A model generated the notes under the pieces. That model was given only the letters and a program-made list of their open reading frames with translations, searched no databases and was not told the origin of the DNA. A program made the position numbers and the translations under genes. From the NCBI GenBank assembly GCA_011503125.2, contig WWBZ02000001.1, positions 5,208,001 to 5,272,000 on the forward strand: 64,000 bases of DNA, in the 5' to 3' direction. The DNA is from Botryosphaeria dothidea. Lineage: Eukaryota > Ascomycota > Dothideomycetes > Botryosphaeriales > Botryosphaeriaceae. The first letter of the stretch is position 1. Every line of letters begins with the position of its first letter. Of the stretch, positions 43,933 to 53,781 are shown piece by piece.

Positions 43933-46137
43933 CTAGGTCTTAGTCTTATTAAACATTTCAAAAACAGATTGCATCATCCTTTCAAGCTGTACCTTCTGCT
44001 GGGGTGAAAAGGCCTCCTTAGTTGTGCTCACAGGATACTTTGTTCCGGAGGTATCAATGGAGCCATTGTCGGGAGGCTCAACCTTGCGAGCCTGTGACAG
44101 CTGGGAGAACATATCTGCTACAATCTCGTCATCATCATCGTTAATCAATTTTGTGTGATTTTGACCTCCAGAGAATGATGTAGAGTACGCGGAGTCTTCC
44201 AGGTCTGAGCCGTCTCCGAATAACCAGGGCGTTTGGTCCTTGTCGGAAGCACTCAGAGACGCCGCAGTGTCTGGGTGTATTCCCCTGGATCTGGCGTCTG
44301 CCAGTACCTGCTTGCGTATTTGTCTGATTGCTTCTCGCTTTCTCAGTGCTCCTTCCGCCATCTTCTTGCCGAAACAAGACTCGAATTCAGACTTAGTCCA
44401 TATGACAGGTCTGCCGTCTTCCATTCCATAAACGTACGAGGGGGGGGCCCTTCCTTTCTTCATCAGTCCTCCTTCAATCTTCATACTTGGTCCATCTCCT
44501 GTTTTGATATAGTCCCTACACGTGAAAAATTTAGATCTTGGGCCCTTTTGCCTTGAGCTGTCCGATTTGAAGCTTTCATTTTTGGACCACTCTTCGGCGA
44601 ACCCTCTTGGAAAGTCAGATCCGTTGCGCACGACCACGAAAGGCTTTGCTTCCGTCCCGGCGTTAAGGAATACTCGATACGAGCCCCGTCCGGCGTTTCT
44701 TACGAACATGACCTTCCCCTGAGGTGTAATACCCTCTGATAGGCGAGGATGGATCATTAACATTCCCTCATCCCAGATTTCATTCTCAGAGATGTTATTA
44801 GTTTGCATGGGGAGACCTGATGTGCCTCCCAGCTGTTGCTGGTTGGAAGACATAAATACTTGAGGTGGAGATGGTCCGCCAAAGCCTTGTTGGTTGGAAG
44901 GCATGAGACCTTGAGGTGGAGACTGGCTGCCAAAGCCTTTGAAATCTTGTGCAAACTTCTGTATCTTTTGTGCGGCACCTCGATGATCGAACGGCGGCTT
45001 ATCAGTATCCAAATGGTATTGTAGCAGAATCCGTCTGATTGGATACTGCTGCTGCCGCTTCACCTCGGGAGTGGGCTCCAATGCGGTAAAATTGGGAATT
45101 TTGACATCTTTGAGGCAAAAGATCTCCCAGTTCGCCACTGATTTCTGAGCAAATTCAACTAGACCGTTCTCGTCATACTTCCCAGAGGGAGCTTGGCATT
45201 CCCTCCAAAGCTCATCAAGTTCTTCCAGAGGTAAATTGTGATCATCCTCTTTGAATCCGTGCTTTTTATTCTCATCTCTGAGTTGCTGGTTCACGTTGTG
45301 TAGGTAAGCGAGCATTGGTTCCGCCGCTTTGTAATTACTTGCACCGAGGGCCCGGAAGTACTGCTCCACCGTTTGGTGAGAGTGTTGGATGATATCCTGT
45401 TGCCACACGGTTGGCTCCTGGAAGACGGCGATGATATCCGAGAAATCGGCGCTATCTCCATGTTGCTCAAGCACCTTTTTCATAGTGTCGTAGACTTCGG
45501 CTGTCAAGAGACGTTTGTAATTGATGCCTCGCTGCCGGAGGTCAATCATGAACATTTTATTACCTTCGAGGTATTTTTTAGCTATGGCGGGCTGTTGTTC
45601 GGATGGAGTTTGGACTATGTCTTTGTGAATCTCGCGATAGCTAGTGAACATATCCGTGATATACTTCCATGGAAACAAGAACTGATTGTGGTCCCTGTGA
45701 GCCAAATAGTTCGCCATTACCACGTTCTGATCTGTTGTAGTAAATTTATTTTGCACATCCTCGGTCATGCCTTGGCTCCACCATGTTTGCATAGCCTCGT
45801 AAGCAGTCTCGTAATGTATTAAGATCTCTCGTGGAGGCTTTTCAACCGCTGGTCTTTCTTGTCGAAGGGCGTTTAATTGACCGGTTGCTTTCAATTGGGC
45901 GGCCTGCATTCTCTCTTCCAGAGTAATGGGGTCATTGTCTTCCTTCTGCTCATCTGGGTTTATTTGTGCTGCAGATATTGTACCGTCCTCATTGGTTTGT
46001 GCAAACTCGGGCTTATCGACATTTCCGTCCCAGTTCGTGGCCGCGTGGGAAGGTGCTGCAGCTGGAAGTGTCTGCTGACCAGCAGCATGACTGGATCCTA
46101 AGACAAAGTTCGGCGGTGCGACAGACGGTGCGGCCAT
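43933..46137 (-). CDS. Large hypothetical protein (734 aa)
   Basis: Uninterrupted frame. The start ATG 46137 (MAAPSVAPPNFVLGSSHAAG) is chosen because a TATAAAA box lies 130 bp upstream; the frame also runs back to ATG 46302. The N-terminus is Ala/Pro/Gln-rich. A helical domain follows (YETAYEAMQTWWSQGMTEDV, QFLFPWKYITDMFTSYREIH, GINYKRLLTAEVYDTMKKVL). Then come two imperfect copies of a PPQ-x2-M-x-SNQQ repeat, and a C-terminal domain with VMFVRNAGRGSYRVFLNAGT and VYGMEDGRPVIWTKSEFESC. The tail is acidic (NDDDDEIVADMF). I recognise no family. The lack of introns over 2.2 kb is unusual for this window. Confidence 0.7.
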   Translation of the reverse strand: MAAPSVAPPNFVLGSSHAAGQQTLPAAAPSHAATNWDGNVDKPEFAQTNEDGTISAAQINPDEQKEDNDPITLEERMQAAQLKATGQLNALRQERPAVEKPPREILIHYETAYEAMQTWWSQGMTEDVQNKFTTTDQNVVMANYLAHRDHNQFLFPWKYITDMFTSYREIHKDIVQTPSEQQPAIAKKYLEGNKMFMIDLRQRGINYKRLLTAEVYDTMKKVLEQHGDSADFSDIIAVFQEPTVWQQDIIQHSHQTVEQYFRALGASNYKAAEPMLAYLHNVNQQLRDENKKHGFKEDDHNLPLEELDELWRECQAPSGKYDENGLVEFAQKSVANWEIFCLKDVKIPNFTALEPTPEVKRQQQYPIRRILLQYHLDTDKPPFDHRGAAQKIQKFAQDFKGFGSQSPPQGLMPSNQQGFGGPSPPQVFMSSNQQQLGGTSGLPMQTNNISENEIWDEGMLMIHPRLSEGITPQGKVMFVRNAGRGSYRVFLNAGTEAKPFVVVRNGSDFPRGFAEEWSKNESFKSDSSRQKGPRSKFFTCRDYIKTGDGPSMKIEGGLMKKGRAPPSYVYGMEDGRPVIWTKSEFESCFGKKMAEGALRKREAIRQIRKQVLADARSRGIHPDTAASLSASDKDQTPWLFGDGSDLEDSAYSTSFSGGQNHTKLINDDDDEIVADMFSQLSQARKVEPPDNGSIDTSGTKYPVSTTKEAFSPQQKVQLERMMQSVFEMFNKTKT

Positions 46138-46268
46138 GATAGTTAACGTCTGGTTTCTGGTTTCAAATTGATGTGGAAGGTAGTTTGATGGTAATTGCTT
46201 GAGTTCTTGCTTGATAATGATTTTGATTAGATTTGCTTGGTCGATGGGCGTAGCGAAGGAGATTGACG

Positions 46269-46275
46269 TTTTATA
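46269..46275 (-). promoter_or_regulatory. TATA box of the 46137 gene
   Basis: TATAAAA on the minus strand; part of a compact bidirectional promoter (46138-46469). Confidence 0.45.
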
Positions 46276-46441
46276 CCTGATGGCCAGATGAGATAGAGCC
46301 ATTTGGAATGCTTTGGTGCCCAATATTCAATTGTCGGATGCTGTCCGGCTGGATCCTGTATGTTATCTCCTGGTTAAGCCCGCTTGTCAGTGGGCGGGAA
46401 ACCGACCACCGACGTGTGGCCGCCCCACTCGGCGTTTAAAT

Positions 46442-46449
46442 TATAAATA
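46442..46449 (+). promoter_or_regulatory. TATA box of the 46470 gene
   Basis: TATAAATA 21 bp upstream of ATG 46470. Confidence 0.4.
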
Positions 46450-46469
46450 GCGAACGCCCACATCAAAAG

Positions 46470-46928
46470 ATGCCAGACACTATGCTTGCGACTTTAATCA
46501 CACTCGCTCTGGCAACGCCAGGATCCTGCCTGGGTAAAATTCAGTATCCTCGCGCATGGAACATTTCTTCAGCACATCTCGCCTACACATTTCCAAACTC
46601 AACAACGTCCAGTATCATTTCATTCACCCCATGGACTGTTTCTGCAACCAGCGCTACAGATATAAACTTCTGTCACACTTTCGAAACCCTATCGCAAACC
46701 ACTTCTGACATCGCCAGCCTCCCCGCACTTGCTACCGCCAATTCCTTCAGTAAGGCAGATGGCTACAGCAACACCACCTCTGCATCGAAAGTATCGCATA
46801 GTCCTCCATCAGTAGTTGCTGTCACTCCGGTCTTCTCGAATGATGGGGGCCTAATCTACCAACCTGTCTCTCGAAATATCACGCTATTTTGGGTTACTGT
46901 AATCATTTCTCATGTACTGCTCCAGTAA
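46470..46928 (+). CDS. Small secreted, probably GPI-anchored protein (152 aa)
   Basis: Single exon from ATG 46470. The N-terminus is a signal peptide (MLATLITLALATPGSCLG after MPDT). The mature part is Ser/Thr-rich with several N-x-S/T sites (NISS, NSTT, NTTS, NITL). The C-terminus is hydrophobic with no charged tail (NITLFWVTVIISHVLLQ), as in GPI-attachment signals. Only one cysteine remains in the mature part, unlike typical cysteine-rich effectors. A cell-wall or surface role is likely. Divergent from the 734-aa gene. Confidence 0.65.
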   Translation: MPDTMLATLITLALATPGSCLGKIQYPRAWNISSAHLAYTFPNSTTSSIISFTPWTVSATSATDINFCHTFETLSQTTSDIASLPALATANSFSKADGYSNTTSASKVSHSPPSVVAVTPVFSNDGGLIYQPVSRNITLFWVTVIISHVLLQ

Positions 46929-47905
46929 TGGTATACACAAGAGACGTAGATAGTTTTTATAGATCAAATTAGAGAAGCATTAGTCTTGCTCAACAGAACG
47001 GAACCAGTTGATCAATCTGTGCTTATTATGCACGCATGCAGCTATTATACTAGACCAGGATGTCCCCATAGTGCGCTCATATCTTGAACAACATGTTCAC
47101 TCATGCACCTAATTCTTCGCGCCTACTTGATAATGAAGTGGATACTTTTTCTGGATCATCACCTTGAATTTGGGAGAAGGGATACATCATCGAGCTTCAG
47201 AGGGGGTGAGAGTGGATCAGCGGCTTCGTGGAGAGTGACAGCTGGCTATCCGCTGACTTGTCCAAGCAGCAAGTAACACCTCGGCGGCAGTGTGCTGGTA
47301 CATGTCCCTGCAAGGGCTTTGTGGTAGTCTGGAAAGGTCCAGTCCCACATTCTGTGCAGGGCCATCATGTGGACCTACTCAGAGCATGCCAGCTCATCGA
47401 CTATCATCTTCAGTTACAGAATGACAGGCTCCACAGTGGCATCTTTAATGAACATTGAAGTCAGCATAGCCATAGGCATCTTCATCTCGCGTTTGCTCCT
47501 GCATAGGGATAGCCGTTGCATTACTCCAAGTGCCGAGCTTGTCCACCCGTACGCAACTCAGCTATACGGGTCCTCCGGAAGGATAATCGTGTTGGTTGTC
47601 GAGGCTCCAGGGGCTCTCTCTGCCTTACTGGCTGAGGTCATTGACATGCTGGTTAGCGCGCGGCGTACACACCGCAACATGCATGGGAGAGTGACTCGGA
47701 TCGCGCAAAGACGTGTCATTGCTACATTTTGGAAGGCACAGTCTTCGGGATTTGGAACAGTGGGGTGTGCTGAGCCTCGTTCGAGTCGTGCTGTGCCGGT
47801 AGAGTGCATAAAGAGGGGGCGACGCCCAGCTGCCATCGGTCACCAAACGTCCAACTTCCACCATCACTGAAGCGCCATCATTCTACTGTTCTCCCGTCAG
47901 TTATC
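46929..47905. other. 1-kb stretch without a convincing gene
   Basis: An open frame at 47367-47870 (+) overlaps another on the minus strand; neither shows a domain. It may be 5' untranslated and promoter sequence of the 47906 gene. Confidence 0.3.
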
Positions 47906-49110
47906 ATGACTCTATTTATCAACGGCATCCTTCGGGCTCATAACCTACAACTTACGCCAGAGATTGCTCACCTCATCCACACTGGGCACCTCACCTTAGA
48001 GCTCAACCTTGAAGACGCGCTTCACCATCAACTCCAAGACACAACTCTGGAGAACCAAACTGGTGAAGGCCTTGGATACGCGCACGAAATGGCTCAGACC
48101 CTCACTCCTGCCTGCTTCACTTGGCGCGAGGAAGAAGGAAATCATGTACGAGAGACGAACACGCTTCCGTGCCCTGGCTCGGCTCAGCCCGAGGTAGAGG
48201 AGTCAGACGCTACCCAACCCACCTCCGGCGGGATGCCAACAACTCATCAGTCCAACAGACTACCGCAGAGTCTTGTGTCGGTTGAGGAAGAAGCAGCGTT
48301 GGATGAGACCGAGATTCTGGTGCTGGAACAGCTTGCTGTTGCTCATACGTCATGTGATACCCCCATTTCGAGCATTGAGGAATGCCTTTGGGGGGCTTGT
48401 TTCGATTTCGATGGGTATGAGCACTCAAGCACTTCCGGGTCGGTGTCGAGCTCATGTGATGAGCCAGTATGTGGTCCCGAATGCCGGAAAAGTGTTTGCT
48501 CCCAGGGTACGGATTGCGCTGCTATTCCGTCATCGATAACGGAAGATAAAGAAAAAGACAAATTGGGTAAGTGTTTGTATCCAGGTTTCTGCAGACCAGG
48601 TACTGATTGATGTCAGAAATACCCTGCTCTGACGATGAGCTTGTTATTACAAAGGTTCGCTCAGTCGGCAAGGAGACGATTATCATCGCGGATGATGATG
48701 ATGATGATTATGTAATCATCACAGACAGTTTTACTCTTCAGCAGGACAAGAAGCCGGCAGGGCCAACGGCACGTTTACGACGAGCACGTGCTTCCAGGCG
48801 CGGGCCCTACAAACGCCCCGCGACACGCCCTGTGAATAGCTCAAGCAAGAGAAAGCTCGAGAAGTGGAGCGATTTCGTTGCCGAATGGTCCGAAATCGAG
48901 GAGGCCCTTCTATTAAGGTCGGATCTGGTTGAGAAAGTCGTCGAATTCAGTGGGTGGGTTGAACTCCTGCAACGTGACGACGCACTTGAGTTATGGGAAG
49001 AGCCCCTGCTGGAACGGTGGCACGGCCTAAAGAAAGCTGTTGGAGATAGCGACGATGCAAGCTTGCTCGAATGGGCTGAGGGGATGCTGATGGGTGCATT
49101 CAAGCTGTAG
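47906..49110 (+). CDS. Hypothetical acidic/basic protein (384 aa), two exons
   Basis: Exons are 47906-48566 and 48617-49110, with a 50-bp phase-1 intron (GTAAGT...GATGTCAG). The start is ATG 47906 (MTLFINGILRAHNLQLTPEI). The first exon is acidic with a Cys cluster (CDEPVCGPECRKSVCSQGTD). The second has a run of aspartates encoded by a GAT microsatellite (about 48690-48711), a basic AT-hook-like patch (RRARASRRGPYKRPATRP) and a helical, Trp/Glu-rich C-terminus (WSDFVAEWSEIEEALLL, ELWEEPLLERWHGLKKAV). Probably nuclear. No family recognised. Confidence 0.55.
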
Positions 49111-50241
49111 ATTTTTTAAACAAAGTTTCAGCATATTTTTTGCACGTTCAACGCGGCTCATGCCTCTCTGGAAATGTCTCTTTGCCTTTGCGTTATCCTT
49201 CTTCTTTCTGCTGGAGGGGCGCACGTATGCCGTGAGAGGGAGAGAGGGCCATTCTCTGTTGAACGGGGCTGGTAATTTCAACGGTGACATCGCAGCTGGA
49301 TCCACCCTTGCTGCATCGGCTCCTCTTCCTTTATCCAGGTTAGATAATTCTTCGAGCTTGGGCCCATGAATGCAAGGATACGGCGGCGCAGCATGCGAAC
49401 GGGGCTGTGCCCGCTTGCAGATGCCGTGTATCTCTTCCTTCGCTGGTTTGACCTTGAACAGGGCTAAGCGCCGGGAGATCAAAGGGCGAGGCAGCAAAGC
49501 GTTTGGAGCTTGCACAACCCGTACGAGAGAGGCTGAGGACGTCTGGCCCGTGTGGGAAGCGGACGAGCGTTTACAGGATCGGCCGCACTCCGGGATGGAA
49601 GCCCGCCCGCAGGGGATCTGCGCTCTGGGCAGTGTTAGCGTCTGTGGGCCTCGATCCCGCAGGGGCCTCATCTACGCCGCTGTTCAGGCCCGTGGGGGAA
49701 CGACTCCCGCATTCGCCGAAGTCGATAGTCAGCCCCACCCGCAGGGTCTCCATTCCCGCAGGGGAAATCAACCCCACCCAATTTTCTGGAAATTTGGGAT
49801 ACCGGCAATCCCTGCATGCAAAAAGCCCGCAGGGGCATCGTCGCCCTAGACGCCCAACGATCCTTCGCCGGCCTTCCCGTACGGGATAAATTACCGTACC
49901 CGCTCAGGCATGCGCTCGTCCGCTGTCCCGCAAGGGCTACGGTATGCGCAGCCCATCGGTCCCGGCTCAGCTTCCCGTGCGGGCTGATTCCTACGCTTAT
50001 CTACGACCATCGGCTGTCCCGTAGGGGCGCTGCTGGCTTAAACGAGTACCTGCTATCCTGCAGGGCGTCTCACTCTATCACCCGATAGCACCCGCGGCTT
50101 CGAGTAACTTTCTCGAGCTAACAAGCTGCTTTACGCCACCTGTAGCGATCTAGTAACAATAACGGCATTCACGAGCACGTCACCTGCGGCCATTCTCAAC
50201 CACGACAGACGGTCTGAGATATCTACATGCATCAATTATGT
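49111..50241. other. 1.1-kb gene-free, GC-rich region holding a palindrome cluster
   Basis: No gene is supportable; long frames on both strands arise from GC-rich composition. Its right half contains the interspersed palindromes described separately. Confidence 0.45.
49606..50065. repeat. Cluster of about eleven CCCG(C/T)(A/G)-type palindromes
   Basis: Near-palindromic 10-mers recur over 460 bp. CCCGCAGGGG occurs at 49606, 49656, 49755 and 49826. Variants are at 49689 (CCCGTGGGGG), 49738 (CCCGCAGGGT), 49876 (CCCGTACGGG), 49927 (CCCGCAAGGG), 49974 (CCCGTGCGGG), 50018 (CCCGTAGGGG) and 50057 (CCTGCAGGG). Spacing is irregular, mostly 40-70 bp, and the sequences between copies are unrelated, so this is not a tandem satellite and not a CRISPR array. 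It may be a set of hairpins or protein-binding sites. Confidence 0.7.
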
Positions 50242-51008
50242 CTACGTGCGGGGTCTCCTCGAATCTACAAAATGGTAAATGCAGTTAAACACATCTATCA
50301 GGCAAGCAATTTGCTGCGCTGAAGACTCCCGTACTTGTCCAAGATCCTTCACCTTCTCGAAAAGCTCTTCCGTTTGAGCAATTCGTGCCTCGTGCTTTTC
50401 CACGAGCTCCCAATAAGCCTGCCTCTGCTGAACAAATCGCTGTATAAGCTGTCGTAGCTCACATCTCTCCGCCTCGACGGTCTTACAGAACTTCACCATT
50501 TCCCTCTCGCGGCTCGCCAGGTGTGCCGAGTAATGTTCAAACCACCTGGACTGGGTAGACTTTTGCCACGTAAGCTCCTCCCGCATCTGCTCTAGCTGAC
50601 GATACTCTTGCTTGACGTTTGCGTAAAGTCCTTCGAACTCCCTCTTACGCTCTTCCATCTGTTTTTCGTGGTCTTCGATCATCTTTGACTGCTCCTGGTT
50701 GCACAGACAATCCCCGGGACGGTGAGGACAACAATGTCCGGATTCCGAGCTATCCGGTGTGCCCGACCCCTGGTAGTAAAGCTTCTGAACGGCCCTGCCA
50801 TCCAGAACCTCCCATGTTCCGCATCCCATTGATTCCGCAGATGTCTTTGTGTGATCCACGAGCGAGGATGCGTCATGATTGTTATTCGGCAATTGCTCGG
50901 ATGGTGGGCTTGGAAGACCCTCAGAGGACCTGAGGTTCTGCGCGCGTGTTGTCTGCAGATGTCAGCATTTATTGGGCTTCAATCTCCTCGCAATGGCCTT
51001 ACCACCAT
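50242..51008 (-). CDS. Coiled-coil protein (233 aa), W-x3-Y family
   Basis: Proposed exons are 51008-51003 (ATG GTG) and 50937-50242, with a 65-bp phase-0 intron (GTAAGG...TGCTGAC...GCGCAG). The tiny first exon makes the start tentative. The N-terminal 80 residues are disordered with a Cys/His cluster (HCCPHRPGDCLCNQEQ). The rest is almost continuous coiled coil (REFEGLYANVKQEYRQLEQM, REREMVKFCKTVEAERCELR, YWELVEKHEARIAQTEELFE). QSRWFEHYSAHLASRE carries the W-x3-Y motif seen in the proteins at 8986 and 41741. Confidence 0.55.
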
Positions 51009-51357
51009 AATTGAGGAGGAATTTAATGTGTATTCTCGTTTGTGAGGCTCGCAGTGGAGAGTAGATGGAACGGAGCACTTCTTGGTCTTCATATATGTGT
51101 CCGAGTCAGTCTCCAATGTCACATCGAGCACTCTCGCTAAATCCCTGCCAGCTAAGCGCCCGGGGAACCATCCGAGTCCCGTGGCGACGGGAGGCATGCA
51201 TATGCACGCGCTCGTGCAAGATCCGCTTCCTGGCTGCCGGTTTGCTGCCCACGGGCTTCATGGAGCAGAAACCTTGCCCCTGATATACCGGGCTAGCTGC
51301 CAACGCATTGACGCTGTTAAATCCAAGCTGCGTCATTGCCGGACATCGCCACCGAAC
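51009..51357. other. Divergent promoter region
   Basis: No gene recognised between the divergent genes at 51008 (-) and 51358 (+). Confidence 0.35.
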
Positions 51358-51888
51358 ATGGAATCCAAGAAACGTGTTGGTTCTTCTCACGATGAACCCT
51401 CCTCCCCAAGTACTCTACACCGCCTGGTGTTAGATCTCTAGCTGAACTTTACAGGAGGCATATTGCGCCACATAGACGGCCTCATCACCATGGAGAACCA
51501 CCGACATGACGCCATTTTGGCTCAGCTGAGCCTATTAAGGGAACAAGCCCTCGAAGGCCCGCCGCCTCGGAAAAAGCGAAGAGTCGCCACCAAGAACGAA
51601 ACCCATTCGGACGGCTTTGAGTCATCCGAAGAGTTTCGCCACAGCCAACTTGCGATACTAGATGAGCTCAGGATGAGAGTTGGTGTGAGCGAGAAGCTTC
51701 CTGGCCTTAAGGCAATAGCTGGCCGCGTAGCCGTTCGGCTTCTGGCTCGGATAATCAATGATATGAAGAGTAAGGGGAAAGCCATCAATCTTGATAACAC
51801 GGCTGGACGATCCACTGATGTGGTACAAAGTGGCGTCTGGAAGGACATAGTTGCAGCTGTAGGGTTCAATCATATTATGAAGGCGTAG
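51358..51888 (+). CDS. Hypothetical protein with nuclear signal (161 aa)
   Basis: Exons are 51358-51409 and 51455-51888, with a 45-bp phase-1 intron (GTACTC...TAGCTGAAC...TTTACAG). The start is ATG 51358 (MESKKRVGSSHDEPSS). A helical region (HDAILAQLSLLREQALEG) precedes a classical monopartite nuclear signal (PPPRKKRRVA). The C-terminal half is helical (SQLAILDELRMRVGV, VAVRLLARIINDMKSKGK). No DNA-binding fold recognised. Confidence 0.5.
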
Positions 51889-51942
51889 TCTATATAGATT
51901 CCTGAATATCTAGCCGGTCTATAGAGCAACGATAGGCCTCAC

Positions 51943-52266
51943 TTATACTATGTCCATCCTGAGTCCCATGAACAGTCCCAACTCCCTCCTCTTCATGAAC
52001 ACTCGCATGGTCTCACTCATCCGATCGAATGTTCGGTCATCCCAGTTCATCGGACGTGGGTACATCATGGTATACTGGTCTGGCTTGACTTGGGAGTAAT
52101 AGCGTGCCATGTCGTCAATCTCGGCTTCAGACAAGAGCCAAAAGTGCAGTATGGTCCTTGGGGAAAGAGGATGAGGAGGCCCCGATGGTAATGGAAAGAT
52201 TGGAGAGAGGGATAGCTTCATAAGTTCGATTTTTGCGTAGAACTGTGGGTGCTTTGCGGAACCCAT
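51943..52266 (-). CDS. Conserved-looking hypothetical protein (107 aa)
   Basis: Single exon from ATG 52266 (MGSAKHPQFYAKIELMKLSL) to TAG. The core SPRTILHFWLLSEAEIDDMA, RYYSQ, YTMMYPRPMNWDD and KRRELGLFMGLR has the look of a small conserved fungal family that I have seen annotated only as hypothetical. It has no signal peptide or membrane segment. Function unknown. Confidence 0.55.
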   Translation of the reverse strand: MGSAKHPQFYAKIELMKLSLSPIFPLPSGPPHPLSPRTILHFWLLSEAEIDDMARYYSQVKPDQYTMMYPRPMNWDDRTFDRMSETMRVFMKRRELGLFMGLRMDIV

Positions 52267-52630
52267 GATGTTTGTTGTCTGTGAGTGGTGGCCGATTTCT
52301 GAACATAGGACAATTTTATATAGTTTACATGTGTCCTCCTTCCGGGAAACCGGCAACCTGCCAGCGGCTTTCTGAGAATAGACGCTAAATTTGGCTACAT
52401 GCAGCGGCTCAGGCAAGACGGGTGGGGTCCCGAATATACCCAGTTCAGTGAACCCAACCAAGAAAAAAAGTTACATTTCATTCTCGTGTGCTCATCATTT
52501 TCCCCAGCTAACAATTCACAGCGTAAACTGAATAATCTACGGCCTATAGCATCATCTGAGAGGCTAAAGAGCATGGTTAGCACATTTGACCAAACCATTC
52601 ATGCATTATTAAGCGTTTTCAACGTACAAC

Positions 52631-53781
52631 TCATTTGGTCAATGACCTTGTGTTCGCCAACTGGTTGTCCAGCAGTGATCGGACCCTAGTAGCATATGCC
52701 GCAAGCTCATCCTCCGCACGCAAAGCCACCGGAGGCCGTTGCGGGACCAAAGCCGAGGGATATGGTACATAGCGGCTAGCCTTGGTGATAGATCTGCCAC
52801 GAGGAGCAAGTGGACGGTATTTTGGACGCAGTCCATATTGGTTGAACCGATCGGATCTTTCGGACGGCGGGCTGTAGGTCTTCCTGCGTTCAATTCCAGG
52901 GTTCACTGTTTCCCTGTTCTTGACTACATCCAAGTGTCAGCGAATTAACAACTCATAGGAACCCTCAAGGCATACCTTTACTCTGAGTCAAAATCCCATT
53001 AAGAGCATTGTGGCCGTTAGGATCTAAGAATGGGGGCATTTGGTGGTCCCGAATGCCCGAAAAGATGCCTGATGTTTTTTCCTTCGTAGACTTGCACAAA
53101 TTCGCCATTTCGAGACCTTTCCTTGTTGTTGAATGCTGAGGGCCTGTGTCTCGGGAGACGCATGCTTTCCCTATCTGTTCAGGGGCGCACGGGTCGGTCA
53201 CTCGAAGGGCATTCCTCTTTGCGCCAGAACTATGAGGTTTCAGAGCAGCAGAAGTGGGATATGTCTCCGTTGTCTCCCCGCAAAGATCTGCGATAGACAT
53301 GACTTTCTTTGTTGGCCCGTGATGCTGCGACTGGAAAGACTCCGTGGAAGACCTCTGTGCATAATTGCCTTCATTATACATCGGCGGCGAAAACGGCACA
53401 ATGCTAGAGCTGTCTAGGCGAGAGGCGACCGCTTTCACAAACGCTGTGTCGAGCCACTCACGTTGTTTCTCGGCTTTGCCGTCTTTGCCTACGAACATCT
53501 CTTTGTTTTGGGGGTTTCGGTCTCCGGGAAATGGGTAGCAATTTTCCGAGCTCTGAAAACGATCAGTTGAAAAACGACAGGCTTACTAAAGCATCTCAGA
53601 GCTTACTTGCTGAAGAAAGAACTTAGCTAGATGAGCATTGCATGAGTCTTGGGAAGTCTGGCGCTTTCGTTAGTTAGTTTTCACGACCATAAGCGCTTGC
53701 AACACATACCGAAGATTGGTTAAGCACCAGGGCGTAGGGTTCGCCATGTTCCTGTTCTTCCCAAACAGCAGACGGGGGCAT
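52631..53781 (-). CDS. Hypothetical protein (330 aa), four exons
   Basis: Exons are 53781-53710, 53657-53607, 53552-52976 and 52923-52631; introns are 52, 54 and 52 bp. Donors GTATGT/GTAAGC/GTATGC and CTAAC/CTGAC branches are clear, and all phases agree. The start is ATG 53781 (MPPSAVWEEQEHGEPYALVL). The N-terminus is compact (CNAHLAKFFLQQ, CYPFPGDRNPQ). The rest is Ser/Pro/Arg-rich and probably disordered, with a C-terminal helix (EDELAAYATRVRSLLDNQLA). No known domain. The strong splice signals make this a confident gene of unknown role. Confidence 0.6.

Noticed and set aside
47367..47870. 167-codon plus-strand frame upstream of the 47906 gene
   Set aside because: No domain, a competing minus-strand frame, and no splice path joining it to the next gene.
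49027..49671. 214-codon minus-strand frame
   Set aside because: Overlaps the end of a well-supported plus-strand gene and GC-rich DNA; basic low-complexity product.
49606..50065. CRISPR-like array
   Set aside because: Repeats are only 10 bp, imperfect and irregularly spaced, and the genome is eukaryotic.
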